Assembly (NCBI GenBank): GCA_947503835.1
Contig: CANNFM010000002.1
Location: forward strand, 62,001 to 126,000
DNA: 64,000 bases
From: an uncultured Aquimarina sp.
Lineage (GTDB): Bacteria; Bacteroidota; Bacteroidia; Flavobacteriales; Flavobacteriaceae
Direction of reading: 5' to 3'
Shown: in pieces, positions 54,606 through 62,773 of the stretch
Position numbering within the stretch: position 1 is the first letter of the stretch
Layout: each line of letters begins with the position of its first letter
Notes under the pieces: generated by a model
The model's database searches: none
The model's input: only the letters and a program-made list of their open reading frames with translations
What the model was told of the DNA's origin: nothing
Position numbers and translations under genes: made by a program

Positions 54606-55952
54606 TTAGAATAAAAACCATAAAATTAATGACATAAATAACCCTGTACATGCAATAAGTGTTGTCATTACTGTCCAGGAACGAAATGTTTGCTTTTCGG
54701 TTAAACCAAGATATTGCCCAACCAACCAAAAACCGCTATCATTTACATGAGATAAAATTGTTGCTCCCGATGCAATAGAAATTACAAAAAGTGCAACCTG
54801 TGCTGCACTGAAATCTCCTACACTAATAATAGGAAATGTAATTCCGGCTGCTGCTATCATTGCTGTAGTGGCAGAACCTTGTAATACACGTATCAAAGCT
54901 GCAACGATAAAAGCAAAAAGTAAAGGGTGTACATATGAGCTTTGCAGAGAAGAAGCTAGCATTTCACCTGCCTTTGTATCTACTAAAATCTGTTTAAAAG
55001 CACCACCGGCTCCAGTAAGTAAAATAATAGCTCCAGCGGGTTGAAATGATTTCATCGATAACTTTAATAATGCATCTCTGGTTGTTCCTCTTTTAATGCC
55101 TAAAACATACCAAGCAATTAAATTTGCAATAATTAGTGCTGTAAAAGGATGTCCTAATAACGAAACTATATAGATTAGTGGATCTGAAAGTATATTTTCA
55201 CCCAACCAATCTCCAAGTAAGACTGTCTTAAGAACAATCAATAGAATAGGCAATGCTATAATTAATACAATGGTTATTGGATTAGGATATTCTTTATCTT
55301 CAGAAACTTCAATATCATCATAAGTGGGGGGCGAAATGTTTATTTTTTTTGAAATATACTTTGCAAATAGAGGCCCACTAATAACAGCAGCCGGAATTCC
55401 TGCAATAAACCCTAAGATAATCACCCACCCTAAATTTGCTCCCAAAATATCTGCAACTGCTACAGGTCCTGGTGTTGGAGGAATAAAACTATGTGTGATT
55501 GCTAATCCGGCAAGTAAAGGTATTGCATATAATAACACAGATTTTTGAGTCTTTCTGGCAATTGCGTACACTACAGGGACAAGAATAATAAAGGCAACAT
55601 CAAAGAAAACAGGAATGGCAATAATAAAACCAGTAATCATCATAGCCCACGAAGCATTTTTCTCTCCAGAAAGTTTTAATATATATGCTGCTAATCCTTG
55701 AGCTCCTCCTGAGTGTTCTAATACCCCTCCAAACAATGCTCCTAAACCTACTACTGTGGCTACAAAACCAAGAGTGCTACCCATCCCATTTTTTATACTC
55801 TCAAGAATCATTTCGGGAGATAATCCTGCAATAACACCTACAAGTATACAAACAATAAGAAGCGCGATAAATGCCTGTATTTTTAATCTCAAAATCATAA
55901 AAAGTAAAGCAGTAATACCCACTCCTACTGCAATAAGAATCCGATAATCCAT
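54606..55952 (-). CDS. gntT: gluconate:H+ symporter (GntP family)
   Basis: 448 residues, the normal length, with about twelve hydrophobic segments. Motifs: GLGALFGGVLEHSGGAQGLA, FFDVAFIILVPVVYAIA, PPTPGPVAVADILGANLG, LQGSATTAMIAAAGI and a C-terminal SHVNDSGFWLVGQYLGLTEKQT, all typical of gluconate permeases. Cytoplasmic-membrane importer of D-gluconate. It starts 5 bases after the stop of the gluconokinase/6PGDH fusion, in the same operon, so substrate import, phosphorylation and oxidation are made together. The gene symbol follows family homology only. Confidence 0.92.
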   Translation of the reverse strand: MDYRILIAVGVGITALLFMILRLKIQAFIALLIVCILVGVIAGLSPEMILESIKNGMGSTLGFVATVVGLGALFGGVLEHSGGAQGLAAYILKLSGEKNASWAMMITGFIIAIPVFFDVAFIILVPVVYAIARKTQKSVLLYAIPLLAGLAITHSFIPPTPGPVAVADILGANLGWVIILGFIAGIPAAVISGPLFAKYISKKINISPPTYDDIEVSEDKEYPNPITIVLIIALPILLIVLKTVLLGDWLGENILSDPLIYIVSLLGHPFTALIIANLIAWYVLGIKRGTTRDALLKLSMKSFQPAGAIILLTGAGGAFKQILVDTKAGEMLASSLQSSYVHPLLFAFIVAALIRVLQGSATTAMIAAAGITFPIISVGDFSAAQVALFVISIASGATILSHVNDSGFWLVGQYLGLTEKQTFRSWTVMTTLIACTGLFMSLILWFLF

Positions 55953-55957
55953 ATGTA

Positions 55958-57874
55958 TTAATTTTTCCAGTTTGTATGAAAATATTCTGTGAGTGTTTTA
56001 TCTACTCGCTGATATGTATGTGCACCAAAGTAATCTCGTTGCGCCTGAATCATATTGGCTGAACATTGTGCAGATGTATATGTTAAAAAGTAATTTAAAG
56101 CAGCAGATATTACTGGTAGTGAATACCCATTAGTGATAGCTGTAGATGTTATATTCTTTAGTGCTACTATATTAGCTTTCATTATAGTAATTATTTCCGG
56201 AAACAGTAAAAGAGAAGTAGTATTAGCATTTACAAGCAATGACGATATTCTTTCCATCAAATCACTACGAATGATACAACCATTAGTCCATACTCTGGCA
56301 ATTTCAGACATTTGGAGATTCCAATCATATTCTTGAGATGCTTGAGTAAGCAAATCAAATCCTATGGTATGATTAATAATACTTGCCGCATAAAAAGCTT
56401 TTTCGAGAGAAATAATAAAATCGACTTCATTCTCTGTAATTCTTGTCTGCACTAATTGATAAGCATCACTAGCAATAACTCTTTGGGATTTCATACCAGA
56501 TAAGTTTCTTGTCATTACTGCTTCAGAAATCGTACTTACTGATGCGCCTAATTCTAATGCATCTGCTGTAGACCAACCTCCGGTTCCTTTCTGCCCGGCC
56601 TTATCAAGAATTATATCGATCAAAAACTGTTCTCCTTCTTTTTTCCGAAGAATATCCGCTGTAATTTCAAGAAGAAAACCATCTTTATCATTACTCCTCC
56701 ATGATTCAAAAATCTCACTAATCTGCTCTGGGGTCTTGTTGCAATAAAATCGTAATAGATGATATGTCTCTGCTAATAATTGCATTTCGCCATACTCGAT
56801 ACCATTATGTACCATTTTCACGTAATGTCCAGAACCTTCAGGACCAATATATGCGCAACAAGGGTTATTTTTTTTGTCTTTGGCTGCAATGGCTTCAAGA
56901 AATTTTCCAGCTCTATCATATGCTTTTTTTCCCCCTCCGGGCATTATAGAAGGTCCCTTTAAAGCGCCTTCCTCTCCTCCAGAAATTCCAGTTCCAAGGA
57001 AATAAATACCATGTTTTAATAGTTTCTTTTCTCGTTCTGAAGTTTTTTTGTAATAAGAATTACCTCCATCAATTAAACAATCTTCTTTAGACAACAAGGG
57101 TAATAACGCTTCGATTACCATATCTATGGGCTTACCCGAATTAACCATAATCATAATTGTTCGTGGTTGTGCTATCGATGATACAAAAGATGATAAATCA
57201 TCAAACCCTAATACATTTACATTACTTGATTGTTCATTTACAAAATGTTTCGCTACATCTACTTCTTTGCCTTCGATTTGCCGATTATAGACCGACAAAC
57301 TGATCTTTTTAGATAAAATATTCTTAGCCAAATTTTTACCCATTACCCCTAATCCGATGAGTCCAAATTGTGATTTTTGTATGTTCAATTTTAATTTTAT
57401 TTGAGCCATAATATTTTTAATACTATAGGATGCATCTATAGAAATTCCTCGTTTTGGTTTCTCAATAGTTTCAAACTGAGAAGCTAATAATTCTTTTTTA
57501 AAAAAATGCCCCTGTCTTGCTTCTATACGATCTAAAATAACCTCATATGTAGTCTCTAAAAAAATCCATTTCACATAGTGATCATCAATAGACTGCAATA
57601 CATTTCTATACTTTTGTTTTAAGGCAGAACAAGCCAACACTGCTCCTTCTGCTTGATGCCAATCTCTGATATGGGTTGCTAATATATTTAACCAAGGACC
57701 TCTATCGTTGTCATTTAAAGGAATACCATCTGACATTTTTTTGACATTAGCTTCAGTATGAAAATCATCTGCATCATAAAATGGAATATCTAATGTTTTA
57801 GCTAATGCCTTTCCCACTGTAGTTTTGCCACTTCCTGACACTCCAAATACAATATATACAGTCTTTGAATTCAT
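55958..57874 (-). CDS. gluconokinase/6-phosphogluconate dehydrogenase fusion
   Basis: 638 residues. Residues 1-165 are a full gluconokinase of GntK type: Walker A GVSGSGKTT at 11-19, YDADDFHTEANVKKMSDGIP, ACSALKQKYR. From about residue 169 starts a full 6-phosphogluconate dehydrogenase (470 residues, normal length): FGLIGLGVMGKNLA Rossmann loop, GISGGEEGALKGPSIMPGG, catalytic Lys/His block GHYVKMVHNGIEYGEMQL, and the late TNGCIIRSDLM. The two usually separate enzymes are in one chain, turning gluconate to 6-phosphogluconate then ribulose 5-phosphate plus NADPH and CO2. Followed by gntT in the same operon. Confidence 0.93.
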   Translation of the reverse strand: MNSKTVYIVFGVSGSGKTTVGKALAKTLDIPFYDADDFHTEANVKKMSDGIPLNDNDRGPWLNILATHIRDWHQAEGAVLACSALKQKYRNVLQSIDDHYVKWIFLETTYEVILDRIEARQGHFFKKELLASQFETIEKPKRGISIDASYSIKNIMAQIKLKLNIQKSQFGLIGLGVMGKNLAKNILSKKISLSVYNRQIEGKEVDVAKHFVNEQSSNVNVLGFDDLSSFVSSIAQPRTIMIMVNSGKPIDMVIEALLPLLSKEDCLIDGGNSYYKKTSEREKKLLKHGIYFLGTGISGGEEGALKGPSIMPGGGKKAYDRAGKFLEAIAAKDKKNNPCCAYIGPEGSGHYVKMVHNGIEYGEMQLLAETYHLLRFYCNKTPEQISEIFESWRSNDKDGFLLEITADILRKKEGEQFLIDIILDKAGQKGTGGWSTADALELGASVSTISEAVMTRNLSGMKSQRVIASDAYQLVQTRITENEVDFIISLEKAFYAASIINHTIGFDLLTQASQEYDWNLQMSEIARVWTNGCIIRSDLMERISSLLVNANTTSLLLFPEIITIMKANIVALKNITSTAITNGYSLPVISAALNYFLTYTSAQCSANMIQAQRDYFGAHTYQRVDKTLTEYFHTNWKN

Positions 57875-58107
57875 TTAAAAGTGTAAATGATTATATATAA
57901 TTCAGGTTTTTTCAAAACCCGACATTTTTAAACAAAAAAAATAATGACAGTTTAGAATTTATAATATCGCAAAACGAGGTTTCAAAATTTAATTTAATAT
58001 TCTGATAACAAACCCAATAATTGTTTAAAAACTAGTAACAATATACTCATAGTAAATTAATCATAAGTTAAAACTGCTTTACTTAATTTGTATGGATAGA
58101 TAATTTT

Positions 58108-58947
58108 ATGAAAAAACGTACTGTAGAACTTGTTGTTATTTCTGATATACATTTAGGAACATATGGTTGTCATGCCAAAGAATTACTCAACTATCTAAAC
58201 AGCATTAAACCAAAAACACTTATTCTTAATGGTGATATCATAGATATCTGGCAATTTAGAAAACGATATTTTCCAAAATCTCACCTTAAGGTTATAAAAA
58301 AGATCATATCATTTGCTTCTAAAGGCACTGAAGTAATATATATCACCGGAAATCATGATGAAATGCTTCGGAAATTTAGCGATATTGAGATGGGTAATTT
58401 TAAATTAGTCGATAAATTGGTATTAGAATTAGACGGAAAAAAAGCCTGGTTTTTTCATGGAGATGTTTTTGACACTTCCATTCAAAACGCAAAATGGCTA
58501 GCCAAGTTAGGGGGCTGGGGATATGACATACTTATTCTTCTAAATCAGCTTATTAATTGGTTTTTGGCATGTATGGGAAAAGAAAAGTTCTCTCTTTCAA
58601 AAAAGATAAAAAACAGTGTTAAAAAAGCGGTTAAATACATTACTGATTTTGAAGATGTTGCTGCAGTACTAGCAATAAAGAATGAGTATAGGTATGTGAT
58701 TTGTGGGCATATTCATCAACCACAAATTAGAAAATTCACCAATAAAAATGGTTCTTGTTGTTATCTAAACTCTGGAGATTGGGTCGAAAATTTAACCTCG
58801 TTAGAATATCATAATCAAGAATGGAAATTAGTGCATTACGAAAACGAATCAATACAAGCTTTGGCGGGTCATATTGAAGAAACTGATGATTTAGCTTTAC
58901 ACCCAGAAACACTAATCGCTACAATTGCCTCTTTTAAAAAAGGATAA
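58108..58947 (+). CDS. UDP-2,3-diacylglucosamine diphosphatase-like metallophosphoesterase
   Basis: 279 residues. Metal-binding blocks in order: ISDIHLGTYG, ILNGDIIDIWQF, ITGNHDEML, FFHGDVFD and GHIHQPQIRK, complete for a calcineurin-like phosphoesterase. The C-terminal pattern YLNSGDWVENLTSLEY is the LpxH-like form of flavobacteria, which in lipid A synthesis removes UMP from UDP-diacylglucosamine. The family name rests on pattern and is not proof of the substrate. Cytoplasmic or membrane edge. TTAATTTG 17 bases ahead of the ATG is one base off the -7 consensus. It is 49 bases upstream of miaE. Confidence 0.85.
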   Translation: MKKRTVELVVISDIHLGTYGCHAKELLNYLNSIKPKTLILNGDIIDIWQFRKRYFPKSHLKVIKKIISFASKGTEVIYITGNHDEMLRKFSDIEMGNFKLVDKLVLELDGKKAWFFHGDVFDTSIQNAKWLAKLGGWGYDILILLNQLINWFLACMGKEKFSLSKKIKNSVKKAVKYITDFEDVAAVLAIKNEYRYVICGHIHQPQIRKFTNKNGSCCYLNSGDWVENLTSLEYHNQEWKLVHYENESIQALAGHIEETDDLALHPETLIATIASFKKG

Positions 58948-58996
58948 TACTTATCTTTGACGATATACGTTACATATCGTTTAAAACAAAACAAAT

Positions 58997-59584
58997 ATGC
59001 TTGGTTTAAAATTGGCAACAGATCCACGTTGGGCGACTATTGTAGAATCTAATATTGAAGAAATTCTTACAGATCATGCATGGTGCGAACAAAAAGCAGC
59101 TACCAATGCGATTACTATTATTACCCTAAATTCTGAACATGAGGATTTGGTTACTGATTTATTAGTATTAGCACAAGAAGAATTAGAACATTTCCAGATG
59201 GTTCATGATATTATAAAGAAACGGGGATATAAACTGGGACGTGAACGTAAAGACAGCTACGTCAATGAATTATTTAAATACAAGGTAAAAGGAGTTGGTG
59301 GCAGCCGTACTCAAGGGTTAGTTAGTCGATTATTATTCTCTGCTATGATAGAAGCTCGTAGCTGTGAACGATTTAAGCTTCTTTCTGAAAAAATAAAAGA
59401 CCCAGAATTATCAAAATTCTACCATGATCTAATGATTAGCGAAGCAGGTCATTATACTACATTTATTGGCTTTGCCCGTAAATACGGAAAAGATATTGAT
59501 GTAGATAAACAATGGGAAGATTTACTGCAGTTTGAAGGGCAACTTATCCAGAATTATGGCAAACAAGAAACAATACATGGGTAA
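58997..59584 (+). CDS. miaE: tRNA hydroxylase MiaE
   Basis: 195 residues. Two carboxylate-His clusters typical of a diiron ferritin-like four-helix bundle: DHAWCEQKAATNAITIITLN, then QEELEHFQMVHDIIKKRGY, then MIEARSCERFKLLS and ISEAGHYTTFIGFARKYG. It hydroxylates 2-methylthio-N6-isopentenyladenosine at position 37 of tRNA using O2. Normal length for the family. It lies 49 bases downstream of the LpxH-like gene on the same strand, possibly in one transcript. Confidence 0.92.
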   Translation: MLGLKLATDPRWATIVESNIEEILTDHAWCEQKAATNAITIITLNSEHEDLVTDLLVLAQEELEHFQMVHDIIKKRGYKLGRERKDSYVNELFKYKVKGVGGSRTQGLVSRLLFSAMIEARSCERFKLLSEKIKDPELSKFYHDLMISEAGHYTTFIGFARKYGKDIDVDKQWEDLLQFEGQLIQNYGKQETIHG

Positions 59585-59628
59585 ATAATATGCAAAACTT
59601 TGTGAATTTCTGAGGCTATCTTCCAGAT

Positions 59629-60456
59629 TCAATCTAATTCTTCAAGAAGTTCTTTTGCTTGTTGAAAATTAAAATTTCTTTCATTTTTCAGAATTAAATT
59701 TAGCATATTTTTAGCTTTTTGTATATCGTCATGCTTCAGATATACCATTGTCTTATACCAATATGCTTTAGAACTATCAACAGTATCACTATTTGATAAT
59801 TCATCAAACGTAAGTAGTGCTTTTTCATAATCATTCAGACCTAAATAAGCAGCTCCCAGATATGATAATATATAAGGTTCAAAACCTTGTCCCTGTCCAG
59901 AAGACTCCTCTAGTGCTGTAGAAAATATCACAATAGCTTGTGCATACTTTTTTTCGAAAAAGAGATGTTCGCCTTTGGCAAGGATATTTTCACTATCACT
60001 TTGAACGGTTAGAGATGGTAAATCTTTCCAATTACTATATTGAGCATACAATGAACTTGTTGACTGATCAACAGAGTAGTAATTAATAAAAAAGACGATA
60101 AATATCGCTGCAACAGATGCACTAACATAATATATCCATTTCCTGTTTTTCTTTGATTTTACTTCATTTTCAAAATACTGGTCTCCTATCTTTTGTATTT
60201 TTGATTCAATATCAGCATATTCTTTACTTCTTCTCATTTTTTTAATACTATTCACTTCATCATTATCCTTTACGTTTTCAGTTAAAAACCACTCTTTGTC
60301 ATTTATGGCATATTTTAAAGATCGATGCAAGTCAACTTCTTTTCTTAGGTCATTATCGGCCAGAATTTTTTCTTCAAATTGATTTTTTTCGTCTTCGCTC
60401 ATACGTCCAGCAATAAATGCTTCGATTTGTTCGTATATTATATTATCAAAGTCCAT
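59629..60456 (-). CDS. membrane anti-sigma candidate with periplasmic TPR domain
   Basis: 275 residues. N-terminal 1-100 looks like a Bacteroidota anti-sigma domain without zinc motif: IIYEQIEAFIAGRMSEDEKN, FEEKILADNDLRKEVDLHR. A single transmembrane segment about 107-127 (WIYYVSASVAAIFIVFFI) places the rest, about 150-275, outside; it carries at least three TPR-like repeats (AQAIVIFSTALEESSG, EPYILSYLGAAYLGLNDYEKALLTFDEL, AYWYKTMVYLKHDDIQKAKNMLNLIL). It follows the ECF sigma gene after 14 bases. The TPR face probably senses a partner in the periplasm, such as the subtilase or TPR protein encoded nearby (inference). Confidence 0.8.
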   Translation of the reverse strand: MDFDNIIYEQIEAFIAGRMSEDEKNQFEEKILADNDLRKEVDLHRSLKYAINDKEWFLTENVKDNDEVNSIKKMRRSKEYADIESKIQKIGDQYFENEVKSKKNRKWIYYVSASVAAIFIVFFINYYSVDQSTSSLYAQYSNWKDLPSLTVQSDSENILAKGEHLFFEKKYAQAIVIFSTALEESSGQGQGFEPYILSYLGAAYLGLNDYEKALLTFDELSNSDTVDSSKAYWYKTMVYLKHDDIQKAKNMLNLILKNERNFNFQQAKELLEELD

Positions 60457-60470
60457 AACTATATGAGGTA

Positions 60471-61034
60471 TTAGTTAAACTTGGTATCAGATTTTATTAA
60501 TTTAATGAGTTTACTTTTACATTTAAATATTCTCTGTCTTGCCGTATTAATTGTTGCATATGATAGCTCTCGAATAATATCTTCATACGGTACATCGTTA
60601 AAAAAAAGTGATAAAATCTGCTTACAATTATCCGAAAGTAAGTTAAACTTTTCGCGATATAATTCTAAGTGCTCCTGCTCTACCATAAAAGAAGCAAAAT
60701 TCGTCTCTTTATCCTCTAGTGTATGAAGACCATCTTTTATTACCCGTTTTTTTTGTTTTTCTATCTCTCTTCTCCACATATTCTTGCAAATAGTAAACAA
60801 GTACGCTTCAAAATTATTAATCTTTAGGTTTCTTTCTCGAATCCCAATAATGATATACAATAAAGATTCCTGAAAAATATCTTTAGCCTGGGCATGAGTT
60901 CCATGATTTTGTAAAATAAAATGTAATGCTTTTGGGAAAAAACGTTTGTAAATTTCTGAAATAACGACACTATCATTTTTCAGTAATGCATATACAAACC
61001 TATCTTCTGATTGTTCTAATTTATAGTCAGTCAT
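60471..61034 (-). CDS. ECF-type RNA polymerase sigma factor
   Basis: 187 residues. Sigma-2 region HFILQNHGTHAQAKDIFQESLLYIIIGIRERNLKINNF followed by EAYLFTICKNMWRREIEKQKKR, then sigma-4 CKQILSLFFNDVPYEDIIRELSYATINTARQRIFKCKSKL. This is an ECF factor without sigma-3. It is co-transcribed with the membrane TPR anti-sigma candidate 14 bases downstream and is divergent from the subtilase gene (266 bases between). It is not of the FecI kind that sits with SusC at 42.4 kb; no SusCD or FecR is near it. Confidence 0.9.
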   Translation of the reverse strand: MTDYKLEQSEDRFVYALLKNDSVVISEIYKRFFPKALHFILQNHGTHAQAKDIFQESLLYIIIGIRERNLKINNFEAYLFTICKNMWRREIEKQKKRVIKDGLHTLEDKETNFASFMVEQEHLELYREKFNLLSDNCKQILSLFFNDVPYEDIIRELSYATINTARQRIFKCKSKLIKLIKSDTKFN

Positions 61035-61300
61035 AAAATCAATCCGTTTTGAGCTCCCCTCATCATCAATACTTGCTGAGAGTCCTCAACCTAAATTAAA
61101 TAGTTATTGTAAAACAATTTATGTATTTTAAAGCACAATAATAACTCATAACCAGATAGTTATATTACTTCAATTTCAAAAAAAACTAAAATCGTGCACC
61201 CAAAAATCTAGAGAAACCTACGGGTTAAACTAAAAAAATGGGTAATGAATTAGTAATTCATATACTATTAAGATAAAAGTAACACTTAAAACCTAAAAAA

Positions 61301-62554
61301 ATGAAAAGTTTAAAACCTTTATTATCTATGATGGTATATCTTATACTCTTTGGATGTACAAATGAAGAAATCAACGCTGTTGATATAATGCAAGATGTAA
61401 AAGAGAAAAATGATCCAACCGATAATCAGCTAAATTACCCTATACTATCTGATAAAGAACTAATTATTGAATACCCTCATGATTATCCAGAATATCAAAA
61501 GCAAATTTTACGAAACGATCATAGAATAATCAGTTATGAAACATGTGATTGCTCTGATAAACAGATAGAAAAATGGGTATTTCAAAATGGGATTAATATT
61601 GAAGAAGAAGAAGAACAGATTACAGCAACAGGTATTGGTGTTGAAAATGAGTTTTATTACCAAAATACGCATACAACTCCTGATAGCTTACACGTTACAA
61701 ACACAGAACAAAGTGATCTCTTAATTGCATCTAACATTGTACCAAATTACACTTCGATAACTATAGCCGTTTTGGATACTGGTATCGATCTTAATTTACT
61801 ACCAAATACTGGTCCTTTTTTATTCAGACGCAGACCAAACCCACCACGTTGTATGGAAAACGGAGAACAAGAAATATCTGGGTGGGATTTTGTAAATCAT
61901 GATAACAATCCGCATGATGATAATGGACATGGGACTATAGTAAGTGGTATTATAAAATCTAATCTACATGATCAAAAGATAACAGACTACGAGATCCTAC
62001 CTGTCAAAGTTTTTAATCATGAAGGAGAAGGATCATATTTTGATTTACTCTGCGGATATAGGTATGCAGCAAGTAAACCCTCTGTTTCTATAATTAACAT
62101 GAGTTTTGGGTGGTATCATAAAAATGGCAGGTTACTCAAAAAGTATATTTCTCAAAACAATGATATTCTTCATATAACATCTGCCGGAAACGATTACAAT
62201 GATAATGATAAGGTGCGTCATAATCCCTCGTCTTATAATCGTCAAAATATTGCTGCAATAGGAAGCATAAATGCTACTAGAACCGAAATTGCAGATTTCT
62301 CTAATTACGGAGAAACTAGTGTAGATTTTCTATCTCTAGGCGATATGATCACGTTTATTGATAATAATGGTGTAAATTATGTGGCTTCGGGAACATCATA
62401 CGCAGCACCTTTTGTAACCACAAAATCCGCTATACAGTACCTTAATGGTATCACAGATCCTGTAGATATACTAAATCAACTACGAATAAATGCTACTGAG
62501 CTAAGTCCTGGTATTTTTCTGCCTGTACGGTGTAGACGTAAGATCATAGATTAA
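61301..62554 (+). CDS. S8 subtilase lipoprotein
   Basis: 417 residues. Lipoprotein signal ends LILFGC (Cys19), so it is anchored in the envelope. Residues about 60-110 are a propeptide-like segment with YETCDCSDKQIEKWVFQ. The catalytic domain has all three residues: Asp159 (IAVLDTGIDL), His210 (DDNGHGTIVSG) and Ser366 (ASGTSYAAPF), and oxyanion Asn in ITSAGNDYND. So it is an active serine peptidase. It ends soon after the serine motif, with no extra domain. Divergent from the sigma factor and followed after 219 bases by the TPR protein. Confidence 0.92.
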   Translation: MKSLKPLLSMMVYLILFGCTNEEINAVDIMQDVKEKNDPTDNQLNYPILSDKELIIEYPHDYPEYQKQILRNDHRIISYETCDCSDKQIEKWVFQNGINIEEEEEQITATGIGVENEFYYQNTHTTPDSLHVTNTEQSDLLIASNIVPNYTSITIAVLDTGIDLNLLPNTGPFLFRRRPNPPRCMENGEQEISGWDFVNHDNNPHDDNGHGTIVSGIIKSNLHDQKITDYEILPVKVFNHEGEGSYFDLLCGYRYAASKPSVSIINMSFGWYHKNGRLLKKYISQNNDILHITSAGNDYNDNDKVRHNPSSYNRQNIAAIGSINATRTEIADFSNYGETSVDFLSLGDMITFIDNNGVNYVASGTSYAAPFVTTKSAIQYLNGITDPVDILNQLRINATELSPGIFLPVRCRRKIID

Positions 62555-62565
62555 CCCGATTTATC

Positions 62566-62661
62566 AATGTCGCTAAATTATTAGTTTTTGATTATTGTTA
62601 TCGCCTCAACTTTTCCCATAGTTAAGGAAATACATAGAAAACTTCTTAATTTAGCGACATT
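62566..62661. other. long inverted repeat after the subtilase gene
   Basis: Arms of 15 bases, 62566-62580 and 62647-62661, AATGTCGCTAAATTA and its exact complement, with 66 bases between. It starts 12 bases after the subtilase stop. It could fold as a large stem-loop in the transcript, acting as terminator-like or regulatory structure between the subtilase and TPR genes, or be a trace of a small mobile element. Confidence 0.5.
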
Positions 62662-62773
62662 CCCCAATTTAAAGAATACACCATAGAAAATTTTCTTTTT
62701 TGTCAATGACCAATTAAAAAAATACCTACTTTTAGATTGCATTCATTATTTCCATATAGATACCAACTGATAT

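Noticed and set aside
61239..61276. 12-codon ORF and ATGAATT/AATTCAT repeat ahead of the subtilase gene
   Set aside because: Too short and no amino acid bias; the 7-base repeat with 3-base loop could occur by chance in AT-rich sequence.
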